A stretch of 64,000 nucleotides of DNA from Massilia oculi (GTDB lineage: Bacteria > Pseudomonadota > Gammaproteobacteria > Burkholderiales > Burkholderiaceae_D), in NCBI RefSeq assembly GCF_003143515.1, contig NZ_CP029343.1, positions 4,216,001 to 4,280,000 of the forward strand, read 5' to 3'. Shown piece after piece: positions 55,780-64,000 of this stretch (its first letter is position 1; the number at the start of each line of letters is the position of its first letter). Under the pieces are notes generated by a model. The model did not search any database, was not told the origin of the DNA, and saw nothing but the letters and a program-made list of their open reading frames with translations. The translations under genes were made by a program, and so were the position numbers.

Positions 55780-56757
55780 ATGATCGCTTCGACACTCTCC
55801 TCCGACCAGACCGCCAAACTCGCGCTCGACACCAACAGCCTCAATGGCTTGCGGCAGAGCGCGAAGGACGGCTCGCCGGCCGCCATGAAGGAAGCGGCGA
55901 CCCAGTTCGAGGCGATGTTCATCAATATGATGATGAAGAGCATGCGCGACGCCACGCCGCAGGAAGGCCTGATGGACAACCAGCAGACCAAGACCTTCAC
56001 CACCATGCTCGACCAGCAGACCAGCCAGAACCTGGCCAAGCGCGGCGTCGGCCTGGCGGACGTGCTGGTGCGTCAGCTGAGCTCGCAGCAGATGGGCCAG
56101 CAGGCGCTGGCGATCGGCGCCGATGGCATGAACGGGGCAGCGGCGGCGGGCGCGGCCGCCGGTGCCACCGCGCCTGGCATGCGGGGCCTGCCGACGGCGA
56201 TGAACGCCGCCGCCATGTACCAGCATGGCGCGATGGCCGGCCAGGCCGCCAGCAAGGCGCCGCCGCTGCCGGCCACCACCGAGAGCGGCCGGGTGCAGGC
56301 GCCGCACGTGCGCGCCTTCCAGGAAAAGCTGCACGAGCACGCGCACGCGGCCGAACAGACCACCGGCGTGCCTGCCAAGTTCATGCTGGGCCAGGCGGCG
56401 CTCGAAACCGGCTGGGGCAAGCGCATGATCAAGAATGCCGACGGCACCAGCAGCAACAACCTGTTCGGCATCAAGGCCGGCCCGGGCTGGAAAGGCAAGG
56501 TCGCCCTTGCCACCACGACCGAGTATGTCAATGGCAAGCCGCAGACCCGCGTCGAGAAATTCCGCGCCTACGACACGCCGGCCGATTCCTTCCGCGACTA
56601 TGCCAGGCTGATCACGAACAATCCGCGTTACGAAAAAGTCATCGCCAACGGTGGCGACGCCGAATCGTTCGCCAGGGGCCTGCAGCGCGCCGGCTACGCG
56701 ACCGACCCGAACTACGCGGCCAAGCTGACCCGATTGATCAAGCACTCGCTGGCCTGA
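55780..56757 (+). CDS. flgJ: Flagellar rod assembly protein / peptidoglycan hydrolase FlgJ
   Basis: A 325-residue two-domain protein: an N-terminal rod-cap domain (EAATQFEAMFINMMMKSMRD) and a C-terminal glucosaminidase domain (about 175-325) with LGQAALETGWGKRMI, NNLFGIKAGPGW and FRAYDTPADSFRDYA. The catalytic Glu is in AALETGWG. The middle has an Ala/Gly/Met-rich linker. It clears peptidoglycan for the rod. It ends the flgB-flgJ operon; flgK has its own promoter. Confidence 0.95.
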   Translation: MIASTLSSDQTAKLALDTNSLNGLRQSAKDGSPAAMKEAATQFEAMFINMMMKSMRDATPQEGLMDNQQTKTFTTMLDQQTSQNLAKRGVGLADVLVRQLSSQQMGQQALAIGADGMNGAAAAGAAAGATAPGMRGLPTAMNAAAMYQHGAMAGQAASKAPPLPATTESGRVQAPHVRAFQEKLHEHAHAAEQTTGVPAKFMLGQAALETGWGKRMIKNADGTSSNNLFGIKAGPGWKGKVALATTTEYVNGKPQTRVEKFRAYDTPADSFRDYARLITNNPRYEKVIANGGDAESFARGLQRAGYATDPNYAAKLTRLIKHSLA

Positions 56758-56793
56758 CGACCTGGCCCGGAAAAATGTCCTTGCAAATGACCG

Positions 56794-56820
56794 TCAAGTT
56801 TTTCCCAAACCTGCCGTAGA
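56794..56820 (+). promoter_or_regulatory. Sigma-28 (FliA) promoter of flgK-flgL
   Basis: TCAAGTTT, an 11-base spacer and GCCGTAGA, close to TAAAGTTT-N11-GCCGATAA with exact spacing. The transcript should start about 20 bases before the flgK ATG. This separates the late hook-junction genes from the flgB-flgJ operon. Confidence 0.82.
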
Positions 56821-56847
56821 CGGACTTGTTAAAGAGAGAAAACAATC

Positions 56848-58815
56848 ATGAGCAGCCTTCTCGCCATCGGTAAGACCGGCCTGTACGCCGCCCAGGCGGC
56901 CCTGTCCACGACCGGCCACAACATCACCAACGCCAATGTGGCCGGCTATAGCCGCCAGGTGGTGGTGCAGGCGACCGCGGCGGCCCTGAACACCGGCGTC
57001 GGCTTCATGGGCACCGGCACCCAGATCGCGCAGATCAAGCGCTACAGCGACGACTTCCTGAACACGCAGGTGCGCAACGCCCAGGCCAGCACCAGCGGCC
57101 TGGAATCGTATTATTCGCAGATCAAGCAGATCGACAACCTGCTGGCCGACACCACGTCCGGCCTGACTCCGGCGATGCAGGGCTTCTTCAAGGGCGTGCA
57201 GGACATGGCGGCCAACCGCGCCTCGGTGCCGTCGCGCCAGGCCATGCTGTCGAGCGCCGAATCGCTGGCCACGCGCCTGAACGGCCTGGACGCGCGCCTG
57301 GGCGAGATCCGCGAGGGCGTCAATTCCGAGATCGAGTCGAGCGTCACCGCGATCAATACCTACGCCAAGCAGATCGCCAAGCTCAATGAGCAGATCGGCA
57401 ACTACGCCTCGTCGCCGCAGCGTCCGCCGAACGACTTGCTGGACCAGCGCGACCAGCTGGTGCTGGAACTGAACAAGTACGTCAAGGCCACCGTGCTGCC
57501 GGGCGATAACAACAGCCTGACGGTCTCGATCGGCAACGGCCAGCCGCTGGTGGTGGGCCAGGATTCCTTCCAGCTGGCGACGATGCAGTCGCCGACCGAC
57601 CTGACCCGCCTCGAAGTGGGTTACCAGGTGGGCGACAAGGTGTCGGTGCTGCCCGACGGCGCCCTGCCGGGCGGCAAGCTGGGCGGCGTGCTCGAGTTCC
57701 GCAGCACTACCCTGGACAAGGCCCAGAGCCAGCTGGGCAAGATCGCGATCGGCCTGGCCTACGAATTCAACCGCCAGCACGAGCTGGGCCTGGACCAGAA
57801 CGGCCAGCCGGGCAAGGCCTTCTTCAGCGAAGCGCCCGCCTATGTGGGCAAGAGCGTCAACAGCTCGCCGCTGAGCACGTCCGAGCTGACGGCCAAGGTC
57901 GTCGACCCGTCGAAGCTGACCGACAACGACTACGAGGTCAAGTTCTCCGAAGGCCGCTACCACGTGCTGAGCCTGCCGGACCGCCAGTCGGTCGGCTCGG
58001 TCGAACCCGACGCCAACGGCGACGCCACCCTGGAAGTGGGCGGCGTGGAGATGACGTTCTCGAAGAGCGCGCGCGAGGGCGACACCTTCCTGGTGCGGCC
58101 GACCATCAACGGCGCGGCCGACTTCAAGGTGCTGGCCACCGACGTGTCGCAGATCGCGGCCGCGGCCCCGGTCCTGAGCAATGAACCTTCGAGCAACATC
58201 GGCAGCGGCAAGATCAGCGAGATCAAGGTCGACAGCGAGTTCCTGGACACGCCGCCCACGCTGCCGATCACGCTCAGCTTCAACAAGGGCGCCGCCGGCG
58301 CGCCGGACACGCTGACCGGTTTCCCGGCCGGCGAGACGGTCTACAAGGTCGACGACAAGGGCAACAAGACGCCGATCACGGGCGACGTCGTGTTCGAGAA
58401 CGGCGCCACCTACAGCTTCGGCGGCATCACCGTGACGATGACCGGCGCCCCGGGCGGCGGCGACCAGTTCGAGATCGCCTCCAACGTCAACGGCGTCGGC
58501 GACACCCGCAACATCGCGGCGCTGGGCGAGCTGCAGACCAGGAACATCTTCAACGGCGGCACCGCGACCGTCCAGTCCTCGTACGCCCAGATGGTGAGCG
58601 AAGTCGGCAACAAGACGCGCGAAGTCCAGATCAACGCCTCGGCCAGCAATTCGCTGCTGGCGCAGGCCGCCGGCGCCCAGGCCGACGTCTCGGGCGTCAA
58701 CCTGGACGAGGAAGCCACCAACCTGATCAAGTACCAGCAGGCCTACCAGGCGGCCAGTAAGGTGATGCAGATCGCCGGCACGATCTTCGATTCGCTGCTG
58801 TCGATCGGCCGCTAA
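56848..58815 (+). CDS. flgK: Flagellar hook-associated protein FlgK
   Basis: A 655-residue hook-filament junction protein, about 100 longer than enteric FlgK (547). N-terminal LLAIGKTGLYAAQAALSTTG and NITNANVAGYSRQ and C-terminal SGVNLDEEATNLIKYQQAYQ are the conserved rod-type helices. The extra length is in the middle beta domains (about 330-560), where most variation occurs in the family. AAAGAGAG lies upstream of the ATG. It is exported with the help of FlgN. Confidence 0.96.
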   Translation: MSSLLAIGKTGLYAAQAALSTTGHNITNANVAGYSRQVVVQATAAALNTGVGFMGTGTQIAQIKRYSDDFLNTQVRNAQASTSGLESYYSQIKQIDNLLADTTSGLTPAMQGFFKGVQDMAANRASVPSRQAMLSSAESLATRLNGLDARLGEIREGVNSEIESSVTAINTYAKQIAKLNEQIGNYASSPQRPPNDLLDQRDQLVLELNKYVKATVLPGDNNSLTVSIGNGQPLVVGQDSFQLATMQSPTDLTRLEVGYQVGDKVSVLPDGALPGGKLGGVLEFRSTTLDKAQSQLGKIAIGLAYEFNRQHELGLDQNGQPGKAFFSEAPAYVGKSVNSSPLSTSELTAKVVDPSKLTDNDYEVKFSEGRYHVLSLPDRQSVGSVEPDANGDATLEVGGVEMTFSKSAREGDTFLVRPTINGAADFKVLATDVSQIAAAAPVLSNEPSSNIGSGKISEIKVDSEFLDTPPTLPITLSFNKGAAGAPDTLTGFPAGETVYKVDDKGNKTPITGDVVFENGATYSFGGITVTMTGAPGGGDQFEIASNVNGVGDTRNIAALGELQTRNIFNGGTATVQSSYAQMVSEVGNKTREVQINASASNSLLAQAAGAQADVSGVNLDEEATNLIKYQQAYQAASKVMQIAGTIFDSLLSIGR

Positions 58816-58840
58816 CGCCTGACCCGGAGCAAAGACCATC

Positions 58841-60070
58841 ATGCGCATCAGCACCCTGAACCTCTACAACACCTCGACCAACCAGCTCAACAGCCTGCAG
58901 TCGGCGCTGGCGCGCACGCAGATGCAGCTGTCGACCGACCGCCGCCTGCTGACCCCGGCCGACGATCCGGTGGCGTCGGCGCGCGCGCTCGAGGTGACCC
59001 AGTCGCAGAACATCAACGCCCAGTTCGCCACCAACCGCAGCAGTGCGAAATCGGCGCTGGGCTTCACCGAATCGGCGCTGCAGAACGCCGGCGACCTGCT
59101 GCAGGACATCCAGGAACTGGCGGTGGAAGGCGGCAACGGCATCATGGTCCAGAGCGACCGCGAGAAGCTGGCCACCGAACTCGAGGGCCGCCTCGCCGAC
59201 CTGCTGGGCGTGGCCAATACCGCCGACGGCGCGGGCGGCTACCTGTTCTCGGGCTTCATGACCACGACCAAGCCGTTCACCGCAACGCCGACCGGCGCCG
59301 CCTACCAGGGCGATTCGGGCATCCGCCAGCTGCAGGTGAGCGAGTCGCGCAAGGTGCCGCTGTCGGCCTCGGGTGCGGCCGTGTTCGAATCGATCCCGAC
59401 CGGCAACGGCACGTTCCAGACCAAGGCCGCCGCGGGCAATACCGGCGCCGGCATCATCTCGTCGGGGTCGGTCACCAACCGCGCGGCCGTCGACAATACC
59501 AGGTACGAGATCGAGTTCGGCATGAGCGCGGACACGCCGCCGGTGCCGACGTATTCGGTGTACAACACCAGCACCGATCCGCGCACCGCGGTGCCGGCCC
59601 AGCAAGACCTGCCCTACAAGGATGGCCAGCAGATCGCCTTCGGCGGCATGTCGATGGAAATCAAGGGGGTGCCGGCCGCCGGCGACAAGTTCAGCGTCGA
59701 GCCGAGCCAGAAGCAGTCGGTGTTCACTACCGTGACCGACCTGATCAAGACGCTGCGCCTGCCCGGCGACGGCGCGGCCGGCAAGGCGCAGCTGACCAAC
59801 CAGATCAACACCGCGCTCGACAACCTCAAGAACGCCCACGACAACGTGCTGACCGTGCAGGCCTCGGTCGGCGCGCACATGAACGAGCTCGACTACCTGG
59901 ACATGGCCGGCTCCGACCTCGACATCCAGTACGCAACCACCCTGGACGACCTGCAGGGGCTGGACACGGTCAAGGCCATCTCGGACTTTTCCCAGCAACA
60001 GCTGACCTTGCAGGCGGCGCAGATGTCGTTCAAGACGATGTCGGGGCTGTCGCTGTTCAACGTGCTCTGA
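58841..60070 (+). CDS. flgL: Flagellar hook-associated protein FlgL
   Basis: A 409-residue junction protein, longer than enteric FlgL (317). The start RISTLNLYNTSTNQLNSLQS and TDRRLLTPADDPVASARALE and the end ELDYLDMAGSDLDIQYATTL are conserved; the middle has a beta-rich insertion. CGGAG precedes the ATG. It follows flgK by 25 bases. Its stop (TGA, 60068-60070) touches the complement of the AsmA-like stop without any spacer. Confidence 0.95.
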   Translation: MRISTLNLYNTSTNQLNSLQSALARTQMQLSTDRRLLTPADDPVASARALEVTQSQNINAQFATNRSSAKSALGFTESALQNAGDLLQDIQELAVEGGNGIMVQSDREKLATELEGRLADLLGVANTADGAGGYLFSGFMTTTKPFTATPTGAAYQGDSGIRQLQVSESRKVPLSASGAAVFESIPTGNGTFQTKAAAGNTGAGIISSGSVTNRAAVDNTRYEIEFGMSADTPPVPTYSVYNTSTDPRTAVPAQQDLPYKDGQQIAFGGMSMEIKGVPAAGDKFSVEPSQKQSVFTTVTDLIKTLRLPGDGAAGKAQLTNQINTALDNLKNAHDNVLTVQASVGAHMNELDYLDMAGSDLDIQYATTLDDLQGLDTVKAISDFSQQQLTLQAAQMSFKTMSGLSLFNVL

Positions 60071-62098
60071 TCAGCGCGCCGCCACCGGCTTCGGCGGCGT
60101 CTTCGCATTCACCTTTGGCGGCTTGGTCGCTTCCTTGATCTCGGCGCCGCAGTTGGTGTCCGGCGCCTTGTCGACGTTAATCAGCGGCAGCAGGGCGGCC
60201 AGGGGATTCACGGCGGCCAGCGCCACGGCGGCGCCGGCCTTCAGCGCCAGCGGTCCCGCCTGCGGCCCGACCTTGGGTTCGGTGAAGGTGCCGCGCGCAT
60301 ACAGCGGCGTACGCAGCGACAGTATGCGCGCGCCTTTGGTCTTGGGACGCACGTCCAGGTCCAGGCGTTCGCTGGCCAGGTCGACATAGCCCGACATGTT
60401 CACCACAGCGTCCTCGCTGTCGAGCACGAAGCGGTCGATGTTGGCGCGGCCGTTGCGCACGGTGGTCTGGGCCGCCACGCAGTTGAGCATCATCTGCTTG
60501 TCACCGAAGATCTTGACGAAGATGGCATTGGCCACGTTCAGGCCGGCCAGTTCGAGCATGAACTGGCTGACCGAGCCTTCGGTGACGACGGCATTGATCT
60601 CGCCATGCGAGGTGCCCAGCATGGCCGCCACCGTATTGCCCTTGCCGGCCAGCACGCCATCGCCGTTGACTTCACCGAAGCTGGCCTGCATCGATTGCAG
60701 CTTGGGGAACAGTTCGCGGATCTTGAGGCCGCGCGCGGCCAGGCGCGCTCCGGCGTCCAGGGTCTTGCCGTTGCCGTCGAGGCGGATGTTCGACGTGATG
60801 CGCCCGCCCGCCATGCCGAAGCTGAGCGGGGTGAGCGTGAGCACCTTGTCCTTCATGCGGATGGTGGCTTCGAGGTCTTCCAGCGGAATGTCGTGGGTGC
60901 GCACGATGCGCTTGCCCGAGAACTTGACGTCGGCATCCAGCGCCCCCCACTTCTCGGTATTGAACCCTTCCACCGGCAAGGCCTTGCCGGCCGGCGGCGC
61001 CTTGACGCGGCCGGCTTCCTTGGTGCCGGCGCCGGTATCGGCGCCGATGGTCGGGCCCAGGTCGGCCAGGCGCAGCTGTTTCGAGGTCAAGGTGCCGCTC
61101 AGGAAGGGCCGCGGCTTGCGCTGGACAAAGCTCAGGGTGCCGGCCAGGTCGCTGGCGCCAACCTTGCCGGTAAAGTCCTTATAGGTGAAGTTCCAGAATT
61201 CGCCATCCTTCTTGCCCAGCAATTCGCCGCGGGTGGAGTAGGGCGGGGTTTCCGGCAGCAGCACGCCGGTCAGGCCGTACAGGTCGGCCATGCTGGCGCC
61301 GGCCAGTTCCATTTTCAGGGCGAAGCCGGACGGGGAACGTGGATCGCGGATCACGCCGCGCAGGCCGAGCTTGTTCTGGCCGGCGCGGGCCGCGGCCTCG
61401 ATCGGGAAGGTGATGTCTTCGCCGGTCAGCGACAGCACCGCGCCGGCCTTGCCGCCGCCCGTGATCTTCGCCTTGTTGTAGGTGCCCGACAGGGTGAAGG
61501 CCAGGCCGTACGGCGGCATGCCCGCGGCCGGCGCGGCTTGCTGGCCGTCGATCGTGCGGGCATCCGCACGCAGGTCGATGCCGAGCGGTGCGTCCACATA
61601 GCGCAGCTTGCCGCTGTCGAAGGACAGGCGCTGGATGTCGACGTCCCATTGCGACGGACCGTTGTCCTTGAAGGTCCAGGAATTGCGGCCGTCCTCGAGG
61701 CGCTGCACGGCGATGTCGGGCCCCGCCAGGCGCAGATCGGTGATGACGACGTCCCTGGTCAGCAGCGGCAGGATGCGCACGCCCACCTCGACGCGCTGCA
61801 CCCCGGCCATCTGCGGGCCGACGGTGCTCCAGCTCGGGTTGCTCATGGTGACGTCGTTGGCGCTGACGTAGGGGCACGGCACATAACGCCGCCAGCCGCG
61901 TTCGCTGTCCTGTCCACGGTGGAATTTCACGTCCAGGTCGCCCCGGATCGCGAATTCACGGCCGGTGGTCTCCGACACCTTGCGGTTGATATATGGCCGC
62001 AACATATTCCAGTCGAACAGGAGGAAGAACAGGATGACGATGACCGTGATGCCGAGCAGGATCCAGCCGACGATCTTGAGAGGTCTTGATGTTTTCAT
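60071..62098 (-). CDS. AsmA family protein
   Basis: A 675-residue AsmA/YhjG-like protein with one N-terminal membrane helix (IVGWILLGITVIVILFFLLF) and a large periplasmic beta-rich body. VSETTGREFAIRGDLDVKFH and the repeated bridge-like strands fit the AsmA/TamB group linked to phospholipid transport and outer-membrane assembly. The C-terminus is a Lys/Pro-rich tail. Two starts are possible, 62098 and 62119; neither has a good ribosome site, and I chose the first that begins directly before the Lys/Arg anchor of the helix. Its stop abuts the flgL stop on the other strand. Confidence 0.88.
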   Translation of the reverse strand: MKTSRPLKIVGWILLGITVIVILFFLLFDWNMLRPYINRKVSETTGREFAIRGDLDVKFHRGQDSERGWRRYVPCPYVSANDVTMSNPSWSTVGPQMAGVQRVEVGVRILPLLTRDVVITDLRLAGPDIAVQRLEDGRNSWTFKDNGPSQWDVDIQRLSFDSGKLRYVDAPLGIDLRADARTIDGQQAAPAAGMPPYGLAFTLSGTYNKAKITGGGKAGAVLSLTGEDITFPIEAAARAGQNKLGLRGVIRDPRSPSGFALKMELAGASMADLYGLTGVLLPETPPYSTRGELLGKKDGEFWNFTYKDFTGKVGASDLAGTLSFVQRKPRPFLSGTLTSKQLRLADLGPTIGADTGAGTKEAGRVKAPPAGKALPVEGFNTEKWGALDADVKFSGKRIVRTHDIPLEDLEATIRMKDKVLTLTPLSFGMAGGRITSNIRLDGNGKTLDAGARLAARGLKIRELFPKLQSMQASFGEVNGDGVLAGKGNTVAAMLGTSHGEINAVVTEGSVSQFMLELAGLNVANAIFVKIFGDKQMMLNCVAAQTTVRNGRANIDRFVLDSEDAVVNMSGYVDLASERLDLDVRPKTKGARILSLRTPLYARGTFTEPKVGPQAGPLALKAGAAVALAAVNPLAALLPLINVDKAPDTNCGAEIKEATKPPKVNAKTPPKPVAAR

Positions 62099-62296
62099 GT
62101 CGATAGCGGCCACATGCATGGCTTGGTGGAGGCGCTACGGCCCCTGGGACATTCAGGCTACCCCTGCCATGCGGTTTTGTTTGTTGGCTAAGTAGCATTA
62201 GGCGTCAAAAGATGGCTTTTCGGCATCCGGGCTCTGGCCAAGGACGTAAGTACAGCTTGCTGTCATACAACCTTGTCCGGAATATAATCTCGTCCC

Positions 62297-63178
62297 ATGA
62301 TCATTCCCGCCCACGTCCTGCTCACTTTCGGCCTGCTGGCCCTGGCCGTCCTGTCCCTGTGGGCGCCGCTGCCCGCCATCCGCGGCAACCGCGCCTGGCC
62401 CTGGTGCGGCGGCCTGGTGCTGGCGACGCTGGCCGGCCTGCATGGCGGCATCCTCGACTGGCGCGCGCCGCTATCGATCGCGGTCTTCGCCGCGCTGGCC
62501 TGGGCCGCGCGCGAGGCGCGGGGCAGGTACCTGCGCTCGCTGCTGCTGGCGCTGACCGCGCTCGCCGCCCTGGCGCTGGCGCTGCACAAGGCGCCGGGCT
62601 TCCACAATCCCATGCTGGCCGACGGCATCCGTTTTTCAGGCGACGGCATTCCGTTCGCGCTGTGGGCCAACTTCGACAAGGCAGTCGTGGGCATCGTGCT
62701 GGTGGGGGTGTTCTGTGAACGGATCGGCAGCGCGGCCCAATGGCGGGAGATGCTGCGCCGGATCGCGCCGGTGGCGGCGTCAACCCTGGTGGTCGTGCTG
62801 GGACTGGGGTGGCTGCTGGGGTTGGTCCGGCCGGACCTCAAGTGGACGCCGTATTCGGCCTGGTTCCTCGTTTCCAACCTCTTGATCACCTGCGTGGCGG
62901 AAGAGGCGTTCTTCCGAGGCTTCCTGCTCGAGAAGATGGCCCATGCCATGCGCGGCTGGCGTGGCGGCGTGGCCGTCGCCACGCTCGTGACGTCGGTCCT
63001 GTTCGGCCTGGCGCACCTGGGCGGCGGCGGCCTGCTGGCGCTGCTGGCCACGATCGCGGGCCTGCACTATGCGGCGTCCTACCTGCTGTCGAAGCGGGTG
63101 GAAGGGGCGATCCTGGCGCACTTCGCCCTCAACGCGGTGCACTTCCTGGCGTTCACCTATCCGGCGCTGGCGCGTTGA
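62297..63178 (+). CDS. CPBP-family intramembrane metalloprotease
   Basis: A 293-residue polytopic membrane protein with about eight hydrophobic segments. The CPBP (CAAX protease/Abi) motifs are present: E202-E203-x3-R207 in AEEAFFRGFL, FGLAHLGGG with the second-motif His, and HFALNAVHF. Relatives act as membrane proteases or in bacteriocin immunity; the substrate is unknown. A TATAAT at 62283-62288 lies only 8 bases before the ATG and there is no ribosome site, so the message may be leaderless. The gene is divergent from the AsmA-like gene. Confidence 0.88.
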   Translation: MIIPAHVLLTFGLLALAVLSLWAPLPAIRGNRAWPWCGGLVLATLAGLHGGILDWRAPLSIAVFAALAWAAREARGRYLRSLLLALTALAALALALHKAPGFHNPMLADGIRFSGDGIPFALWANFDKAVVGIVLVGVFCERIGSAAQWREMLRRIAPVAASTLVVVLGLGWLLGLVRPDLKWTPYSAWFLVSNLLITCVAEEAFFRGFLLEKMAHAMRGWRGGVAVATLVTSVLFGLAHLGGGGLLALLATIAGLHYAASYLLSKRVEGAILAHFALNAVHFLAFTYPALAR

Positions 63179-63199
63179 GTTTCTATCGTAACAAGCCGA

Positions 63200-63229
63200 T
63201 TGACGTTTTCCGCAACACGAATATACACT
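63200..63229 (+). promoter_or_regulatory. Candidate promoter and operator of the MarR-GNAT gene
   Basis: TTGACG (63200-63205), an 18-base spacer and TACACT (63224-63229). The -10 region lies within an imperfect palindrome, CGAATATA-CACTGT-TATATATCG (63218-63240), which is the kind of site a MarR-type protein would bind to repress its own gene. Confidence 0.5.
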
Positions 63230-63256
63230 GTTATATATCGCGTTATGGGGATGATG

Positions 63257-64000
63257 ATGTCGGATTTATTGACCGAACTGGGACCCACCTTCCTGGGCAG
63301 CCGCCTCAAGCGTCTGGGAGAGCGGATGCAGGCGGGCGCCGCCAGGGTTGCCTCCGACGCCGGCCTGCCGGTGCAGCCGGCGCACATGCCCTTGCTGGCC
63401 GCCTTGGACGGCCAGGCGCTGACCATCGGGCAACTGGTCCAGGCGGTGGGCATCAGCCAGCCCGGCATCACGCGCGGCATCGGCCAACTGGTCGACCTTG
63501 GCCTGGCCGAATCCCGGCAAAGCCAGGATGGGGACGGGCGCCAGCGCACGATATCGCTGACGACCGAAGGCAATGCCGTGCTGGCGCGCGCCAAGCTGTA
63601 CATGTGGCCGCAGATCGGCGAAGCCGTCAAGGCCTTGTTCGGCGGCCATCCGGAAGCATTCATGGCGCAGATCGCCGCCATCGAGACGGCGCTGGCGGAC
63701 AACCCGATCGACGTGCTGGCGGCGCGGTCGACGCCGCAAATCCTCACGATCCACGAATTCAGCGACGAGCTGGCCCACCACTTCCACGACATCAATGCCG
63801 AGTGGATCAACGCCATGTTCCGGCTCGAGGCGACCGACCGTGAGGTGCTGGAAAACCCGCGCGCGAAGATCGTCGATCCGGGGGGCGTGATCCTGTTCGT
63901 GGAGGCGCGCGGCCTGGGCGTCGTGGGCACCTGCGCCCTGCAAAAGACGGGCGCGCACAGTTTCGAGCTGACCAAGATGGGCGTGCGCGAAAGCGCGCGC
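63257..64000 (+). CDS. MarR-type HTH / GNAT acetyltransferase fusion, 3-prime end missing
   Basis: The gene runs off the right edge; 248 codons are present. Residues 1-140 form a MarR-like winged helix (LGSRLKRLGERMQAG, LTIGQLVQAVGISQPGITRG as recognition region, GRQRTISLTTEG wing). From about residue 155 a GNAT N-acetyltransferase begins (LAHHFHDINAEWINAMF, then VILFVEARGLGVVGTCALQ and FELTKMGVRESAR). Four in-frame ATGs cluster at 63245, 63251, 63254 and 63257; GGGG before the last and the predicted transcript start favour 63257. Such fusions occur widely; the acetylated substrate is unknown. Confidence 0.85.
   Translation, partial: MSDLLTELGPTFLGSRLKRLGERMQAGAARVASDAGLPVQPAHMPLLAALDGQALTIGQLVQAVGISQPGITRGIGQLVDLGLAESRQSQDGDGRQRTISLTTEGNAVLARAKLYMWPQIGEAVKALFGGHPEAFMAQIAAIETALADNPIDVLAARSTPQILTIHEFSDELAHHFHDINAEWINAMFRLEATDREVLENPRAKIVDPGGVILFVEARGLGVVGTCALQKTGAHSFELTKMGVRESAR

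Overview
The window is chromosomal, GC-rich DNA from a motile betaproteobacterium. The flagellar gene order (flhB-flhA-flhF-flhG-fliA-motC-motD, then flgN-flgM-flgA facing flgB to flgL), the divergent rne/rluC pair, and the strongly GC-biased codon use all point to Oxalobacteraceae, most likely the Massilia/Telluria/Duganella group. This assignment is inferred from gene content and protein style, not from a database match. Coding density is high, and no insertion sequence, prophage, CRISPR array, tRNA or rRNA was seen.

Layout. Positions 1-12 kb hold housekeeping genes: a stress kinase pair on the minus strand (prkA, then yeaH cut by the left edge), an adenine-type deaminase, a large FtsX-type permease, a group II truncated globin, rmuC, and a molybdenum cofactor pair in which moaA is followed by a gene encoding MobA and MoeA as one polypeptide. 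Positions 12-23 kb hold rne with a clear terminator, the divergent rluC, a HAD phosphatase, a Rieske protein, sppA, a 1.07-kb spacer with a candidate small RNA and a 15-bp tandem repeat, rsuA, outer-membrane phospholipase A and a fumarylacetoacetase-family enzyme. Around 23-26 kb lie an unrecognised secreted protein and a WecA/MraY-type glycosyl-1-phosphate transferase.

The flagellar genes come in two blocks. Block 1 (26.2-35.6 kb) encodes the export gate (FlhB, FlhA), the positioning GTPase/ATPase pair (FlhF, FlhG), sigma-28 (FliA) and a MotC/MotD stator, and is interrupted by an opposite-strand FAS1 lipoprotein. Block 2 (47.4-60.1 kb) encodes the FliA antagonist FlgM, the chaperones FlgN and FlgA, and the rod, hook, rings and hook-filament junction (FlgB to FlgL). 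I read sigma-28 promoters directly upstream of flgM and flgK. This fits the usual late-gene circuit: FliA drives flgM-flgN and flgK-flgL, and FlgM is exported once the hook is finished.

Between the blocks (35.7-47.3 kb) lies accessory DNA: an M35-type metalloprotease facing a secreted protein that looks like a free copy of its N-terminal domain; a globin-PAS-PAS-GGDEF-EAL oxygen-sensing c-di-GMP enzyme; a complete dTDP-L-rhamnose operon (rfbB-D-A-C) with overlapping stops and starts; a ClC chloride channel; a low-complexity hydrophilic protein; and a membrane diguanylate cyclase. The right end carries an AsmA-like protein, a CPBP membrane protease and a MarR-GNAT fusion cut by the window edge.

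The most unusual items are the protease/free-domain pair, the candidate RNA behind sppA, the MobA-MoeA fusion, a small family of dispersed inverted repeats between genes, the degenerate P-loop of FlhG, and a large Ala-rich insertion in the hook protein FlgE.
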